From Ceriagrion tenellum (taxonomy: Eukaryota; Arthropoda; Insecta; Odonata; Coenagrionidae): DNA of 64,000 nt. Every line of letters starts with the position of its first letter. Position 1 is the first letter of the stretch. Positions 21,235 through 32,519 of the stretch are shown here, one piece after another. The position numbers and the translations under genes are program-made. The notes under the pieces were generated by a model. It saw nothing but the letters and a program-made list of their open reading frames with translations, ran no database searches and was not told the DNA's origin. The stretch is from positions 161,580,976-161,644,975 of the forward strand of contig OY720635.1 in NCBI GenBank assembly GCA_963169105.1, written 5' to 3'.

Positions 21235-21609
21235 TAATAGTAATGCCAATTGTCGTTACGCTAATGACTAAATTCTGGTGAATCTCCACCTGGAGAATAA
21301 AGGTCTGAGGTAGGACTTAGAGATATTTGAAAAACCTGAAAGAGGGATGCATGTTGAACGAAAATATCTTTGAAAACTAAATCCCTCTTGGATGCCCCAC
21401 TGTGTTTAACCTCGACCCTTCCCCGAATTTTCTCATCTTATTATGATACCCTTCCTGAATCGCGCCAATCCTCCCCCTGCAGTGAGCCCCCATTCTTGGC
21501 TCAACGTCCACCTTAAGTCCCCACCCCTTTTCAGCCCCTCCCCCGCGACTCCCCTCGCACCATCCCCCTCCCACGTTTTCGCTTATCCCTAGCTTTCCTC
21601 CCACGCCCC
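21235..21609. other. Anonymous C-rich DNA
   Basis: A pyrimidine-rich stretch (21400-21610) whose minus-strand frame at 21377-21604 is Gly-rich low complexity. No gene supported. Confidence 0.5.
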
Positions 21610-22535
21610 CTCACGCCCGCCTTTCCCACATTGTATATATTATATACCGGACAGAAAATATGTACCGCAAGATGTCGCCTTTGCGAAGAAATCGGTCGTC
21701 TGAGAATACGAAAATGTCAACAAATGCCGAGTCATTTTTATTTGATCATTGATTATATCCTCTGATTGACTAAATTTTTACAAACTGAGCTGTTAAAATG
21801 AAATCATTATTCCATGGGTTACGTCGTCCTTCTAATTCAGGAGTTCATAAACTTATCATCTTCTAATACGCCCCTCGGGCTCCCCTTTCCAAAATTGTAT
21901 ATATTCTATACCGGACTGAAAATATGTACCTCAAGAAGAAAGCCTCTGCGAAGAAATCGGTCGCCTGAGAATAACAAAAATGTCTTCAAGTGCCGAATCA
22001 TTTTTATTTACATACATGCATACATACCAATCACGCCGTTCCCTTTCGGGGTAGGCATAGTCACTAATTTCACTCATATATACATATTTGTACACCTAAC
22101 TCTGCATCAATAATTTCCTCCATACTGACCTATCCTTGCAAACCTCTTTTGCCTCATTTACCCCCATACATTTCTTCGTGCACGCTCTCCTGTTTTTAAC
22201 TCCTAATATTCCTCCTCCTCAGAATTTCCTCAACCAAATTCAAACACAACTTTCTCGGCCTACCTCTCCCTCTCGCACCATTCATTTCACCCTTATATAT
22301 CTGTTTCGTTATTCGACTCTCATCCATTATCTCAACATGGCCAAACCAACGAAAAACACTCCTTTCATATATGTCCATTACTGGGGCATCTTTGATCATT
22401 GATTATGTCCTCTGATTGGCTAAAGTTCTATAAACTGAGATATTCAAGAGAAGTTATAATTCCATGAGCTACGTCATTTTTTAAAATCAGAAGTTCTTTA
22501 ACTTATATCTTCCGACACGCATTCACATCTCAAAC
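21610..22535. repeat. Tandem duplication, 264-bp unit, interrupted by a LINE
   Basis: A unit with landmarks TTGTATATAT..TATACCGGAC, AAGAAATCGGTCG and TTTGATCATTGATTAT starts near 21610. Its second copy is offset by 264 bp (TTGTATAT at 21631 and 21895). The second copy is broken at about 22009 by the minus-strand LINE fragment and resumes at 22391 with TTTGATCATTG. The copies differ at many positions, so the duplication is old. Confidence 0.8.
22010..22390 (-). pseudogene. RTE-like LINE (family B) 3' fragment inserted in a tandem repeat
   Basis: The minus strand reads DAPVMDIYERSVFRWFGHVE, then GARGRGRPRKLCLNLVEEIL, followed by the conserved 3' UTR (complement of CACGCCGTTCCC at about 22034-22045) and a GTATGTATG-type tail at 22010-22030. 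It is 5'-truncated in the segment just before the GLDAPVMD block. Comparison with the intact tandem unit shows an insertion of 386 bp with only about 3-4 T/A-rich bases shared at the junctions. Confidence 0.88.
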
Positions 22536-22539
22536 TTGG

Positions 22540-23595
22540 GTTTCCGCTCTTATTTCCAAATAAATCGAATTTTCATTTATGACAATGTGTATCTCTCTGT
22601 CTTTAGATGGGATAATACGTATCTAGTTGAATATTGACTTCTTATAATTTTGATACAAAAATATTTTCATTTTAACTGATAGTTTTAAAACATTTTATAA
22701 TGTAACGATGCAGCAAATAAAGTATTATTATTGTTTATTTTGAGATTCTTAACACGCAGTTGCGTCTTAACACACAAATATTATCTTATATCTTATATCT
22801 TATACAAATATATCCTTAGTTTGGGCTTTGATCGTTTTGAAACTGTGAGAAACGGAAAACTTTGAAACTATCGAGAAATGTTAGAAAAATGCTGTCATAT
22901 TTTTTTTGTTTAGTGTAACTCATTATGTATAAAAAATAACAAACCGCCCTCATGTCTTTTGATATTTTTCATTTAAAATGTACAAATTAAATTTACTCGT
23001 AAATATAATGCTTTTACAGGTAAAATGCGGACTATTCAAAACTTCCTTCAACACTTTGCAGACGGTATACCAGCGTTAATTTCTGTGCGTCGCTACCTCG
23101 CGGTTTAAGATATCTCAATCAGAAATGAAACCTTAATAAGGAGTAGACAGATAACATTTGCCCGCACTTGTCTAATAACTATGGCTGATGCTAAATGTAA
23201 TTATCACCTAACTTATTTTCAGGAAAACCATGAAACCAGGTCATGAAATACTTCATGCGTCAAATTCTAACCTTTCACAACGGGTAAAAATCTGTTTAAT
23301 GGAGAAGTATAGGAATGAACTCACGTGTTTTTTCAACCTAGTGACAGGATCTCCGAATTTTACGGCATGCAAAAATGATGACACGCAGGCAGCGCTAGAA
23401 GCGACAAAATGGCAAGCGACAAATGGCATGTGTTGACTCTGGTTTTCGCTGAGGTATTCGGAATTTTGACGGAATTATACTGAAATATGTTGTGTCCAAA
23501 TATTTGACTTGTAGTGTGGTGACCTTTCCAAATTTGTTTGTAATAATCATAAATATATCATTCTTTAGCGTTTAGAAGAAAATCTTTTAATCATT
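22540..23595. other. AT-rich anonymous DNA
   Basis: No gene seen. A short TATCTTA triplication lies at about 22782-22802. The frame 23230-23436 has no recognisable domain. Confidence 0.5.
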
Positions 23596-23600
23596 GTCTA

Positions 23601-23828
23601 TTAAAGTTTCCAGCCACTGGTAGAGTCTGCTTCGCATACAAACATTTCCACTTTCTTCGATCCTCCAACCTCCCAGTAATTCCTTAGGTACTCGGAGTGA
23701 TTTGGCACAGTCTTTTTGTCGTACTGTTGGTACAGTTCGGGTCTTCCATCAGCTGTAGTAAATTTGAAAAAGGGGTCTCCTTCGATACCTCTCCTTCCCT
23801 TCTCCATTCCTCCCAAAATTGTCAAATG
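23601..23828 (-). other. Protein-like open frame, unassigned
   Basis: The minus-strand frame 23873-23601 begins in a hairpin arm and continues leftward with LTILGGMEKGRRGIEGDPFF, then GRPELYQQYDKKTVPNHSEY and WEVGGSKKVEMFVCEADSTS before a stop. Composition and spread of residues look like a real protein more than most frames here. I do not recognise a family. It could be an exon or a captured gene piece inside the repeat whose arms form the hairpin 23829-23967. Confidence 0.3.
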
Positions 23829-23967
23829 TTGGATAAAGGTTTCTCGGGTCCTCCACCGGGTGAGCAGGTCCATGGGGCCCTACGTTTCGGAGGACAAGTC
23901 GTTGTCCGAAACGTTGGGCCCCATGGACCTGCTCACCCGATGGAAGACCCGGGAAACCTTTATCCAG
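23829..23967. repeat. Inverted repeat with 68-bp arms
   Basis: Left arm 23829-23897 and right arm 23901-23967 are near-perfect complements (landmarks GGTGAGCAGGTCCATGG on one side and CCATGGACCTGCTCACC on the other), with almost no loop. GC content is higher than in the surroundings. The same peptide, MDLLTRWRTRETFIQ or a close variant, is read outward from both arms, which is why mirror-image open frames occur. Confidence 0.85.
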
Positions 23968-24059
23968 CAGATACGCCGGGAAAATCTGAGATCCTTGTCA
24001 AATGTTCTTCTCAAGATCCGTGATATAAAATTAAGAAAAAAACTCCGATAAATCATGAA

Positions 24060-26107
24060 TGTATTTAAAATGCGAGTGCGAAATCTTCCTCGTAAGTTAA
24101 ACATGGTTATGTTTAGCTCCAATTCGTCCCGTACCTCCCTCCTCAGCGGTCCTTCGATCTGTCACAGACGGAGGACGTGGCCGGAGGAGGCAAGGGTGCG
24201 GCCGCGCGATGCCCGCCGCGGATTTCGCTATTGGGTGTGGGGGGTGCAGCACACTCAAGTCAAGTGGAGGGGGATCAGAAGAATAGTGAGGGGGAGGGGT
24301 GAGGCGGGGGAGGGAGGGAGTCGGGAGGCATTTTGGATCTGGAAATGATACGCCGGTTCTCGCCATAATTCAAAAAAGAAGTCCCTTTTTCCATTCGATT
24401 TCCCGGGTGTCGGACCAGTGTTTCCGGAGGCCAAGAATGAACGAAAAAAATATATATGTGAATAGTTGGCGAGGAAGGAAGGAGCAGTAAGTACCTAAAG
24501 AAGGTCGAAGGGTGAATGGATAATGTCGATAATGGAACCTGAGGAAAAAAAATCCCGTCGGGGGGGAGGGGGGGATGGGGGTTGTGTCGGGGGGAGAGAG
24601 AGAGTGAGAGGGAGGGTGGAAGGGTAGGGGTAGGTTGTGAGGCGGAATGTCGCGGGGGAAGGGGGGGAGAGTTGAGTTGGAAACGGCTGGGGGAAATATT
24701 TTCCGCTTCTATTTTTATCGCCAAAAATCCCTTCTCCTCCCTCTTCTTTAAATGGCGTTAAAGGAAAAGTTTTCGCATCTTTCATTTGGTGCCTAATGGG
24801 TCAGACTATTAAGACTTTTTTTGCCCCTTTCTTCGCGCATTCCTCATTCGAGGCCTCGCCTCCGCCTCCTTACAGCCTCAGCCACCCCTTCACCCCCCTC
24901 ACCCTCGCCAGCCGCTGGAGACCCACCCTCTCTTCTCTGGAGAGATTTCCGATGAGTGGATAAGGGTGTCGTTTCATAGTTCACGGCAGATTTGGCAAGC
25001 GTAACAACCCTGCGCCTCTGACTCTGAAGGCTTTTTTTATAGTCATATCCATACATTTCTTTCGATTGGAATGAGAATAGGAGTGATCAATTTCTTTTTT
25101 TTTCAACGAGGCACATTTTGTGAAGAAGAAAGGCCAATTTTTCGCGCTGGCAAAAAATGTTCGGGAGAAGTCGCAAAATAATGAATAAAAACTTGTACTT
25201 TGTATTAAACTACTGCATGACTGCGCTCGGCTATCATGATAAAAAAATTAATGCATCTGGATATTTTTTGACCCTCTCTTGGAATATTACGTACTTTAAA
25301 TAGATTTTCCACTATTATCACCTCGATGAATGGTGTTCAATGGATGAAGATGAGATAAGATGTAGATAACATGACCCATGTTAATTTTTCAAGTAGCAGA
25401 ATGGCCACTCCTGTATTTACGGTGTACTTCTCTCAACATATACTCGCCCTACCTCTCTTCCCAATGTCCAAATATCCTCCCGTCTGCCAAAGTCAGCAGC
25501 TCCTTCTTATCTGCTCCATCGATGCAATATGTGTACCAAACGGTAACAGACATAGTAATACCAAATGATATACTTCAAACTAAATCTAACGTTGAAGTTT
25601 TACTTCGAGAGAGAATTGTTTTAAACTCTGGACTTCATCTCGATTTACGTGCGAGTAATCGCTCAAGATTTCGACAAATAATCATAGCAAACGTATTTTA
25701 TTACAATTGTGGAAATATTTTATAAATTTACACATCTGAATCATAGTTAATTACAAAATAATTCTTATTTTCACAAGTTTATCAGAAATGTCATTACACG
25801 TATTTCACGACGATTCCGACGTAGTGTTGACTTTTTAAAAATTTGACAGTAATACGAGTAAATCGTAAATCTCCTTGAGCCATAGAATAGAAAAAAGTAA
25901 ACTTATCTTAAAAATACATAAATTAATGGATTTAAATTTCATGGAACGGCCCGAGCATAAACGCACTTTAATTTCATCTCTGAGTTTATTACATCCATGA
26001 AACGTTTGAGCCGATGTTTTTTGCTTCGGTCGACCTGGGATCGAGCGAATTGATCGTTATTCCGCCGCGTCGAGTGAGCTTATGGGATGAAGGGGGAGGG
26101 TGGCGAT
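24060..26107. other. Anonymous DNA with G-rich and C-rich tracts
   Basis: From 24180 to 24950 the strand is strongly purine- or pyrimidine-biased (G-rich runs at 24290-24320 and 24555-24670), giving Pro/Ser-rich or Gly/Arg-rich open frames on both strands. None carries a domain. From 25060 to 26107 the sequence is AT-rich without a recognised feature. Confidence 0.5.
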
Positions 26108-26115
26108 ATAATAAC

Positions 26116-26545
26116 TAGGGATGAGTCGATTCCACTTTTTTCGATTCCGATTCTTTCTAATCGATTTCTGATTCTCTATTCCGATTCCATCGATTCTAAT
26201 TCCTAATCACAGGTGGGATATTGATATACCAGTAGCGTACGACTATGATTTAAATTCAAGTATTGGCTGGAATAAAATAACAAAGACGTCGCTCAAAAAG
26301 TATATTTATTTACAAATAGCAAGTACATCCTCAGCTTATTGAGGTAGATAAAAAGTACAAATCGATAGCCTACACCCAAAATTACTGAGAAAAATATGAT
26401 GTGATAAATGAAATTTGATTTGAATATTTATCTATCTGGAATCGATGGAATCGGAATCGACTTTCGGCGATCGATTCTTGATGCCGATTCTAATCCTGAG
26501 AATCGGTGGAATCAAGAATCGACATTTGGATTCGACTCATCCTTA
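26116..26545. mobile_element. hAT-type MITE, copy 2
   Basis: This 430-bp copy of the 19054-19490 element is flanked by the exact octamer ATAATAAC (26108-26115 and 26546-26553). Its ends are TAGGGATGAGTCGATTCC and, on the other strand, TAAGGATGAGTCGAATCC. It lacks a few bases that copy 1 has (the ATTA within CAATTAAGTCG) and differs by scattered substitutions. Two copies with clean, different duplications show that this family was mobile. Confidence 0.95.
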
Positions 26546-26827
26546 ATAATAACGAATTATTTAATCGACGCACTGATCGAAATACTTACTTTGTTGCGCA
26601 CAAAATATGTAGCACTTTCTTACGAGTGGCGAATGATAATTATATGACAGAGAAATCCAAAATTGTATAATGATATCTTTCCTAACATTCAACGGTTGTA
26701 ACAATCCAGTTATTCGACAAAAAGTTATTCGCTCTTGAAGTGTTAACTAATGTTGTACGGTAACCATATTTTTTAGATTTCGTGGCAATTGGAGGTGGGT
26801 GCATCCATCGTTCATTGCTTACGTTCT

Positions 26828-27480
26828 AAAATCATTAGAAAACAAAAGTAATGTGATTCTCTAGGACAAATAAAGCAAGGTTGGTCATATAAGTAGAAAA
26901 CACACAGGAGCAAGTAAAGCGTTTATTTTGATCGGGAGTGCATCTTTATGATATAATTATAAACTTTAGGAGAATCATGGGCATGGCAGTAGAGACCCAA
27001 CAAGGAGGATGCCGTCACTGAAGTAAGCGTTTACTAATAGAAGGGAGCTGATCACGGAGACCTTGGGTAAGGACACAAAGAAGAGGCTGAAGAAGAGCTT
27101 GGTATGAAGTATAGCGTTGTATGAGGCAAAAAGGTGGACTCTGAAAAAGGAGGACGAGAATAGGCTACATATGTTCGAGATGTGGGTGTGGAGGAGGATG
27201 CAGAAGGTGCGGTAGACGGAAAGGAAGGCAAACGAGGAAGTATTTAGGATGGTTGGTGAGGAAAGGACATTTCTCAATGAAATCAGGGGTAGGCAGGGTA
27301 GGTGGATGATAGTGCTAATAAGAGGCAATAGGTTACTATATTCTGTGATAGGGAATACGTGTTATGGACGGAATGAAAAAGGGTTTATCGTCTACTGACA
27401 TGAAGAAGGAAATACTAGAGGTAGATAACGCCCTGAAAATGTTGTGCAAGTCTTTCAATAAAACCTATCGTAAGCAGTAG
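26828..27480 (+). pseudogene. RTE-like LINE (family C) C-terminal relic
   Basis: DNA from 26828 to 26930 matches 7545-7660 (the KKTKVM region after the RT palm). Further on, one frame reads RELITETLGKDTKKRLKKSL, WTLKKEDENRLHMFEMWVWR and TERKANEEVFRMVGEERTFL, then EIRGRQGRWM. This is the standard order of the C-terminal domain in RTE-like LINEs. At least three stops or frameshifts occur, and a block is missing between 26930 and 27000. The mirror frame at 26975-27328 on the minus strand is an artefact. Confidence 0.85.
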
Positions 27481-27489
27481 AATACTTTA

Positions 27490-28400
27490 ATGAATGAATT
27501 ATAGTTTGATTTATCTTTTTAATGCACCAGTGAAATATCTCACTTTTCGTCATGTATCTGAACACAAACCTTTGCCCGTGACGTGCCATTTTCATTTTTT
27601 GAACAGTAATCTGGACTTTAAATTATAGATTAATCCAAAGTTGCAATATAAGAGGAAAGATTTTGTCTCCAATGCATGAATTTTAGTTATCCAAGTGATC
27701 GTTGACAGAAAGTAGGTTAAATCTTCGAAAATTCTCGAATTTTTAAACTTTCCCCGTCAATGGTCACCCTAAACCGCGCTAGTGTTTACATGATTTTGAC
27801 TCTCCGTTTCGATGGTGATCTATATGGCTTCATTGCGTGCCTAGGGTCCATAATTCCTGTTCTTACATTGAAAAATTTGATTAATCTTTGATTTTTAATT
27901 ATTTGTCAAGTACTTCTTCTTGAATAGACTTAACACTAAACTATGATCTGTTTCTCTATGTAAACAATCTACATTCACAGCAATGCATCAAAAAATTTTT
28001 AACTCGCTAGCAAATCCTGTCCCATAAAATTTTTGAAACGGAACTATCATTTCAATGAAAACTTAACTCAGTACTGGGCTTGTTCATATGTTATAACGTT
28101 ATAAAATATATGAGATTAATTAGAGGGTATAATTAGACATTTTTGGGGACAATTTAACGGTAATATAATAGGTGTAAATTATCTCTATATACTTGCTCCA
28201 AGTTTTTAGTTGAGCTTGGTTCCTGGAGGCAAACGCTTGTTACCAATATCATGTGAAAAAAATGAAATTGAAATGAAATTAGACGAACTGGATTTGAAAT
28301 AGCGTCGGAGGAACTCTCTCGCAGCAGAGGTCTAGTGAAAAAAATGTTCCTGACACAATACTTCCTTATTTTATTTATCGTTATAATTCTCAAATATAAC
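27490..28400. other. AT-rich anonymous DNA
   Basis: No gene or clear repeat seen. The frame 28154-28393 (minus) lacks a domain. Confidence 0.5.
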
Positions 28401-28405
28401 TAAAA

Positions 28406-28543
28406 ACTTCAGGCTTAACTATGTGAAACCTCTCCATATCGGAAATTAATTAATAGATTACCAATAATTATAATTAATTATAGTAATTAATAATATTACT
28501 AATTAGAATAATTAATTACTAGATTAATTTAATTTCCGATATT
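28406..28543. repeat. AT-rich snap-back repeat related to 60294-60420
   Basis: The lead-in CTTCAGGCTTAACTATGTG with AACCTCTCCATATC (28406-28440) is about 80 percent like 60294-60328. It is followed by an inverted repeat whose arms run from TATCGGAAATTAA (28437) to TTAATTTCCGATA (ending near 28541), filled with TAATTA motifs. The second locus has the same lead-in and a different 19-bp inverted repeat. Confidence 0.6.
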
Positions 28544-28544
28544 T

Positions 28545-28972
28545 ATAATTCTTATCATTCCTATGTTGTGAAAAAGTCTGGACTCCTACCCGAAGTACGT
28601 TTTTATTTCCCACACGACACAAATTCTGGTATGCTCCGATAAATATGAAGGTGATGGTGCGGTCCATTTTCGCTAGTTTTATCCGCGAAACCTTCTCAAT
28701 AATTGTCATCCTAATGCCGAAAATCTTTGTTTTTTATCGCTGGAAAATTCGAAATGAAGCATGGAATGTGTAAAAGGACTCTCTTTCGGAGTGGAATAAA
28801 TGAGAAAACGTTGAGGTGACACGACTTCTTGTCGAGCGAAACTTCGATGTATTTATATATTTTCTCTCTCTTTCCGCGGCGCCCTCGAAACGGCTGGCTC
28901 GTCATCGCAAGACAGGCAGTGGGGAGTACGAGGAACGAGACGGAATTCGGCCAATTCCCCTCAAATACCCCC

Positions 28973-28975
<3 letters not shown>
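28545..28975. other. Anonymous DNA
   Basis: No supported gene. Short minus-strand frames at 28524-28709 and 28711-28905 show no motif. Confidence 0.5.

Positions 28976-29065
<90 letters not shown>
28976..29065. repeat. (AT)45 microsatellite
   Basis: Ninety bases of uninterrupted AT dinucleotide. Its purity suggests recent expansion. Frames crossing it read Ile-Tyr runs and are not genes. Confidence 0.99.
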
Positions 29066-29069
<4 letters not shown>

Positions 29070-32000
29070 TCGTAGTCGCTTTCGCGAGGAAAGGGCAATT
29101 TCGAAGTTGGACAAAAAAATGTGAAGATTTGGAGCCGGGAAACTATGGCGCGGAAATGCTTTTGGGGGTGTGTTCGACACGTTGAGCTCGGCACATAATG
29201 AGGGTCGCAGAGTATGAATTTTATGGTCTGACACGCAGGCAGCGATTTTTTTCGTTTCATTTTTTAGCAATCACAGTGGGAAACGACGGCAAAGTTAAGT
29301 CTCCTTCCAAAGCGAAGTTCCATTTAGAGAATTTTGCGCATTTGTCAGATACAGATGCGTTAAGCTCAGTAAATAGAGAGCTGTTTTTTGCATTCGTTGT
29401 GACATTATATCCTTACTTATCCGATTCATAGATAATTGCTTTCAACAAATTAGGCAACATTGGACGTGCGCAAAATTTTTTTGATCTCAAAATTTTCTCC
29501 ATTCCTCGGATATTGTACTCAAAAATGCTCACAAATTAACTGAAAAAAATGCGAACTAATTAGCAATAATACGTAAAAAATTTCCACTTCTTTGTTTAAC
29601 TATTCAGGTTTTTTTATTGAGGAAATTACGTTTACGGTGTTATACCAGCTGATTGATATATTTTTGGACAGAACGTATCATCAGGTCCTTATTTCTGGCA
29701 CATCATTCCGTTTTCCTTACGTGTCAGAAAAGGTAGAAGTATCTGTTTGATCATTTCTGTTTATATTATAAATGCTTATATGATTTTAGAAAAACTATAT
29801 AATAAATAATGAGTTCTCTTATCGACTGATCACCTTCATTAAGAAAAGCATTTTACAGAATGAGAGACGTTCAACGCATGTTAAATGATGAGCCCGAGAA
29901 GATTAAAGCAGAACCTAAAAACTTGTATTTATAAACTTGTATTTATAAATAACTGACTAAACATGTAGCTGCCTGTTTAGCATTTAAAATGTGGCAGTCA
30001 GTTCTTTATTTGACATGCTGAAGGTTGATTCTGTCTAATTTTAATTAATTTGTCCAATATTACGATACGTCGGTATACAATTATTACCTCAACTGTCATA
30101 AACCTTATAATGAACACATGTTAGGAACAAAGAGAGCTGCCGATGGAGTGTTAATTGTTACATAAAATTTAAACTTACTGTGAAACCCGTGTTGTTATAA
30201 AGGATCTTATCCTAAAAGTTTAATATAAAAATCTTACTATTGCTAAATTTCAAAAAAAGTTTAACATACTTATCTGAAATATATAGCTCTTTGGCGAATA
30301 CTTCAGATAATATAGAATATTAGTTGTTCGATGGGTTCATTCTCTGCGTCTTTACACTTATGCTTGATCGCCATTATCGGCATGTATGAATTCAGTTTCC
30401 ATCTTTATTGATGTGCTCGATCCCGGAAGAATCATTTTGTACGCAGAGATATATTTGGAGTTTCTAAGAGCCGAAAAAACAGTATAAAATGACATAAGAT
30501 GCTAAAATATAGCAGGTTATTGTAATTCAATTTGTGTAAATGCTTTGGTTAAAGCTTGTTAAACCATGTAATTATTTCTTTACGTTTATTTTCATGTAAC
30601 ATGGAGGAAGAGTACGTGACGAACAGAAATGAGAGATTTGGAAGGAAATCGTTTAATGAATGCCACTAAAAAAATTGAATATGTAAGCAAGGAAAAGAAA
30701 GGCCTGGCGATGCGATCAAGGCGGCTGCAAATCATTCCGAAGGAACAGCAACTTCATAGCAACGCACGCTTTTTATCATTCAAACTACGGGAATGAGTGC
30801 TCGGAAGAAAAATATCCTATTATGACGACCGTTTTAAGAACTGGAAAGCGATTTATCCTGGTGAGGGGCTGGGGAGAGGGGGGAAATGAGTGGCGACGGG
30901 TGGTGGGAGGAAGGACTCCGAAGGGTCGTTACGAAGAGGTTAGTCAGTCACGTCCTGAGAAATCGCTCCCTCCAGCCCTCACTCCGGGAAGGGCTCCTTT
31001 CGAATGGTGGGTGGCGAGGGAAGGGGAATTTCCACGAACGCGATCGGAAGTCATCATTATGTGACGACATTCATGCTCGCGACGTTTTTATTAATCGCTG
31101 AAATCTCACTTTGATTTTTTTCATTATTTTCCCCGACCCGAATCTCGTCTCGTAGCTGGAGATATCCGCCTTTATGGTCCCCTGGACGGCAGTTTCCTTC
31201 GTCTCACTTCCCCCATCGCACTCGATCGTCACCCAAACCCCCCTACCCCATACTTACTCTTAGTGAAACGAACCCCAGGCGTTTTTCCCCGATTTGCACC
31301 TTATAAAATACGTTTCATCTCCCCCTTATCGGCCCACTCCCCCCACCCCACCCCCGCCCGCCCGTAAATCCGCCCCCTCCCGCACACTTGACTCCCAGCG
31401 TCACCCCCTTCCACCCTCCTCTCAATTTTTAATAAAGGGGATGACGTGAAAAATCCCCCTAATTCAATTAATGTCGATATGGTAGGCCATGTCGGAAGGA
31501 AAACGGTTTGGTGAAGTCATTCTTCACAATCAAATCTGACGACCTCTAATAAAGTTTCCCGAGATTTTTTCTATTTCTTCCAAAGCAGTGAAATAGCAGA
31601 AGGGGGGGGGTTCTTGTGATCAATCGACGCGGACTGTTGTCTCTGAAAATTGATGAGGTTTAATATTAATCCGAGGAGTCCAAGTTCATTATTTCCGATA
31701 ATGATTTAATATTGCTTTTAAGAAGCATTTCCAAAGAGGTTGAAATTTTCGTTAAAAATGCTACCGTACTGCTTTGAATTAATGCTCAATACATTTTTCT
31801 CTGTTAGATAAAGAATGGAAAATGTCAGAGAGGTTCAACTTTCTTATCTTACCTCTCCTAAGCGAAAAATAATATCTGAGCCTTCGTTGCAGTTGGGGCC
31901 AGGCTGGATCATGTTGCCATCCAGTTTATTCCACATTCCATTTAGAGGATTTTGTGGTGTAAGTTTAAACCGTATAAATTTATGAGATGAAGTGGCGCTA

Positions 32001-32370
32001 CCGATGATAAAACTACACCTTCATGAGTGTATAGTTTCAAGCGTAAATGAAAAATGTAAAGGGTGATCTCATTGTAAATATGATTATGAAGCTAAATACA
32101 AGAAATAATTCCCTCTGCTATTTCAAAGTAATCAAGAGTTCTGCAGGGAACAGCGATTTTATCGTCAGATTATCAACATCTAAGAGGCAATCCCTTGAAA
32201 ATTATAGAATTGAGTGCAAAATTATTTTCATATGTAAATTCTAAACTGCAGTCTTGTTAATATTGTGCGTAGTTTTCGATGCTGCGTGATAAAATAATAA
32301 AATGAAACTAAAGTTGGTGGTTTCCGGCGATACTTTATGGAATTTGCTTAAAATTTTGAATCAATAGGGT
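29066..32370. other. Anonymous DNA, no gene seen
   Basis: More than 3 kb without a supported gene. A GC-rich block at 30840-31430 includes a C-rich stretch (31320-31410), and a run of G lies near 31602. A 14-bp direct duplication (AACTTGTATTTATA) occurs at about 29921-29948. Frames 30822-31064 and 32047-32244 carry no domain. Confidence 0.5.
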
Positions 32371-32507
32371 AGACTTTGTTTTTCCTCAATGAATTTAATG
32401 ACTTACCACCATGGTTTCGACGATTAAAGTCATCATCAGGTGACGATGACGTTAGTCGTCGAAACTGTGGTCGTAAGTCATTACATTCATTGTGGAAAAA
32501 CAAAGTT
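32371..32507. mobile_element. Snap-back hairpin element
   Basis: Two arms of about 68 bp are complementary with few mismatches. Outer ends are ACTTTGTTTTTCC and GGAAAAACAAAGT; inner blocks are GGTTTCGACGATTAAAGTCA and TGACGTTAGTCGTCGAAAC. The loop is only a few bases. No coding capacity. It is similar in layout, though not in sequence, to 20124-20290 and 45731-45933. Confidence 0.8.
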
Positions 32508-32519
32508 TATTCATTAAAA

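Noticed and set aside
24275..25056. Pro/Ser-rich and Arg/Gly-rich frames on both strands
   Set aside because: They follow strong purine/pyrimidine bias and have no domain.
28816..29270. Open frames with long Ile-Tyr runs
   Set aside because: They are read through the (AT)45 microsatellite.
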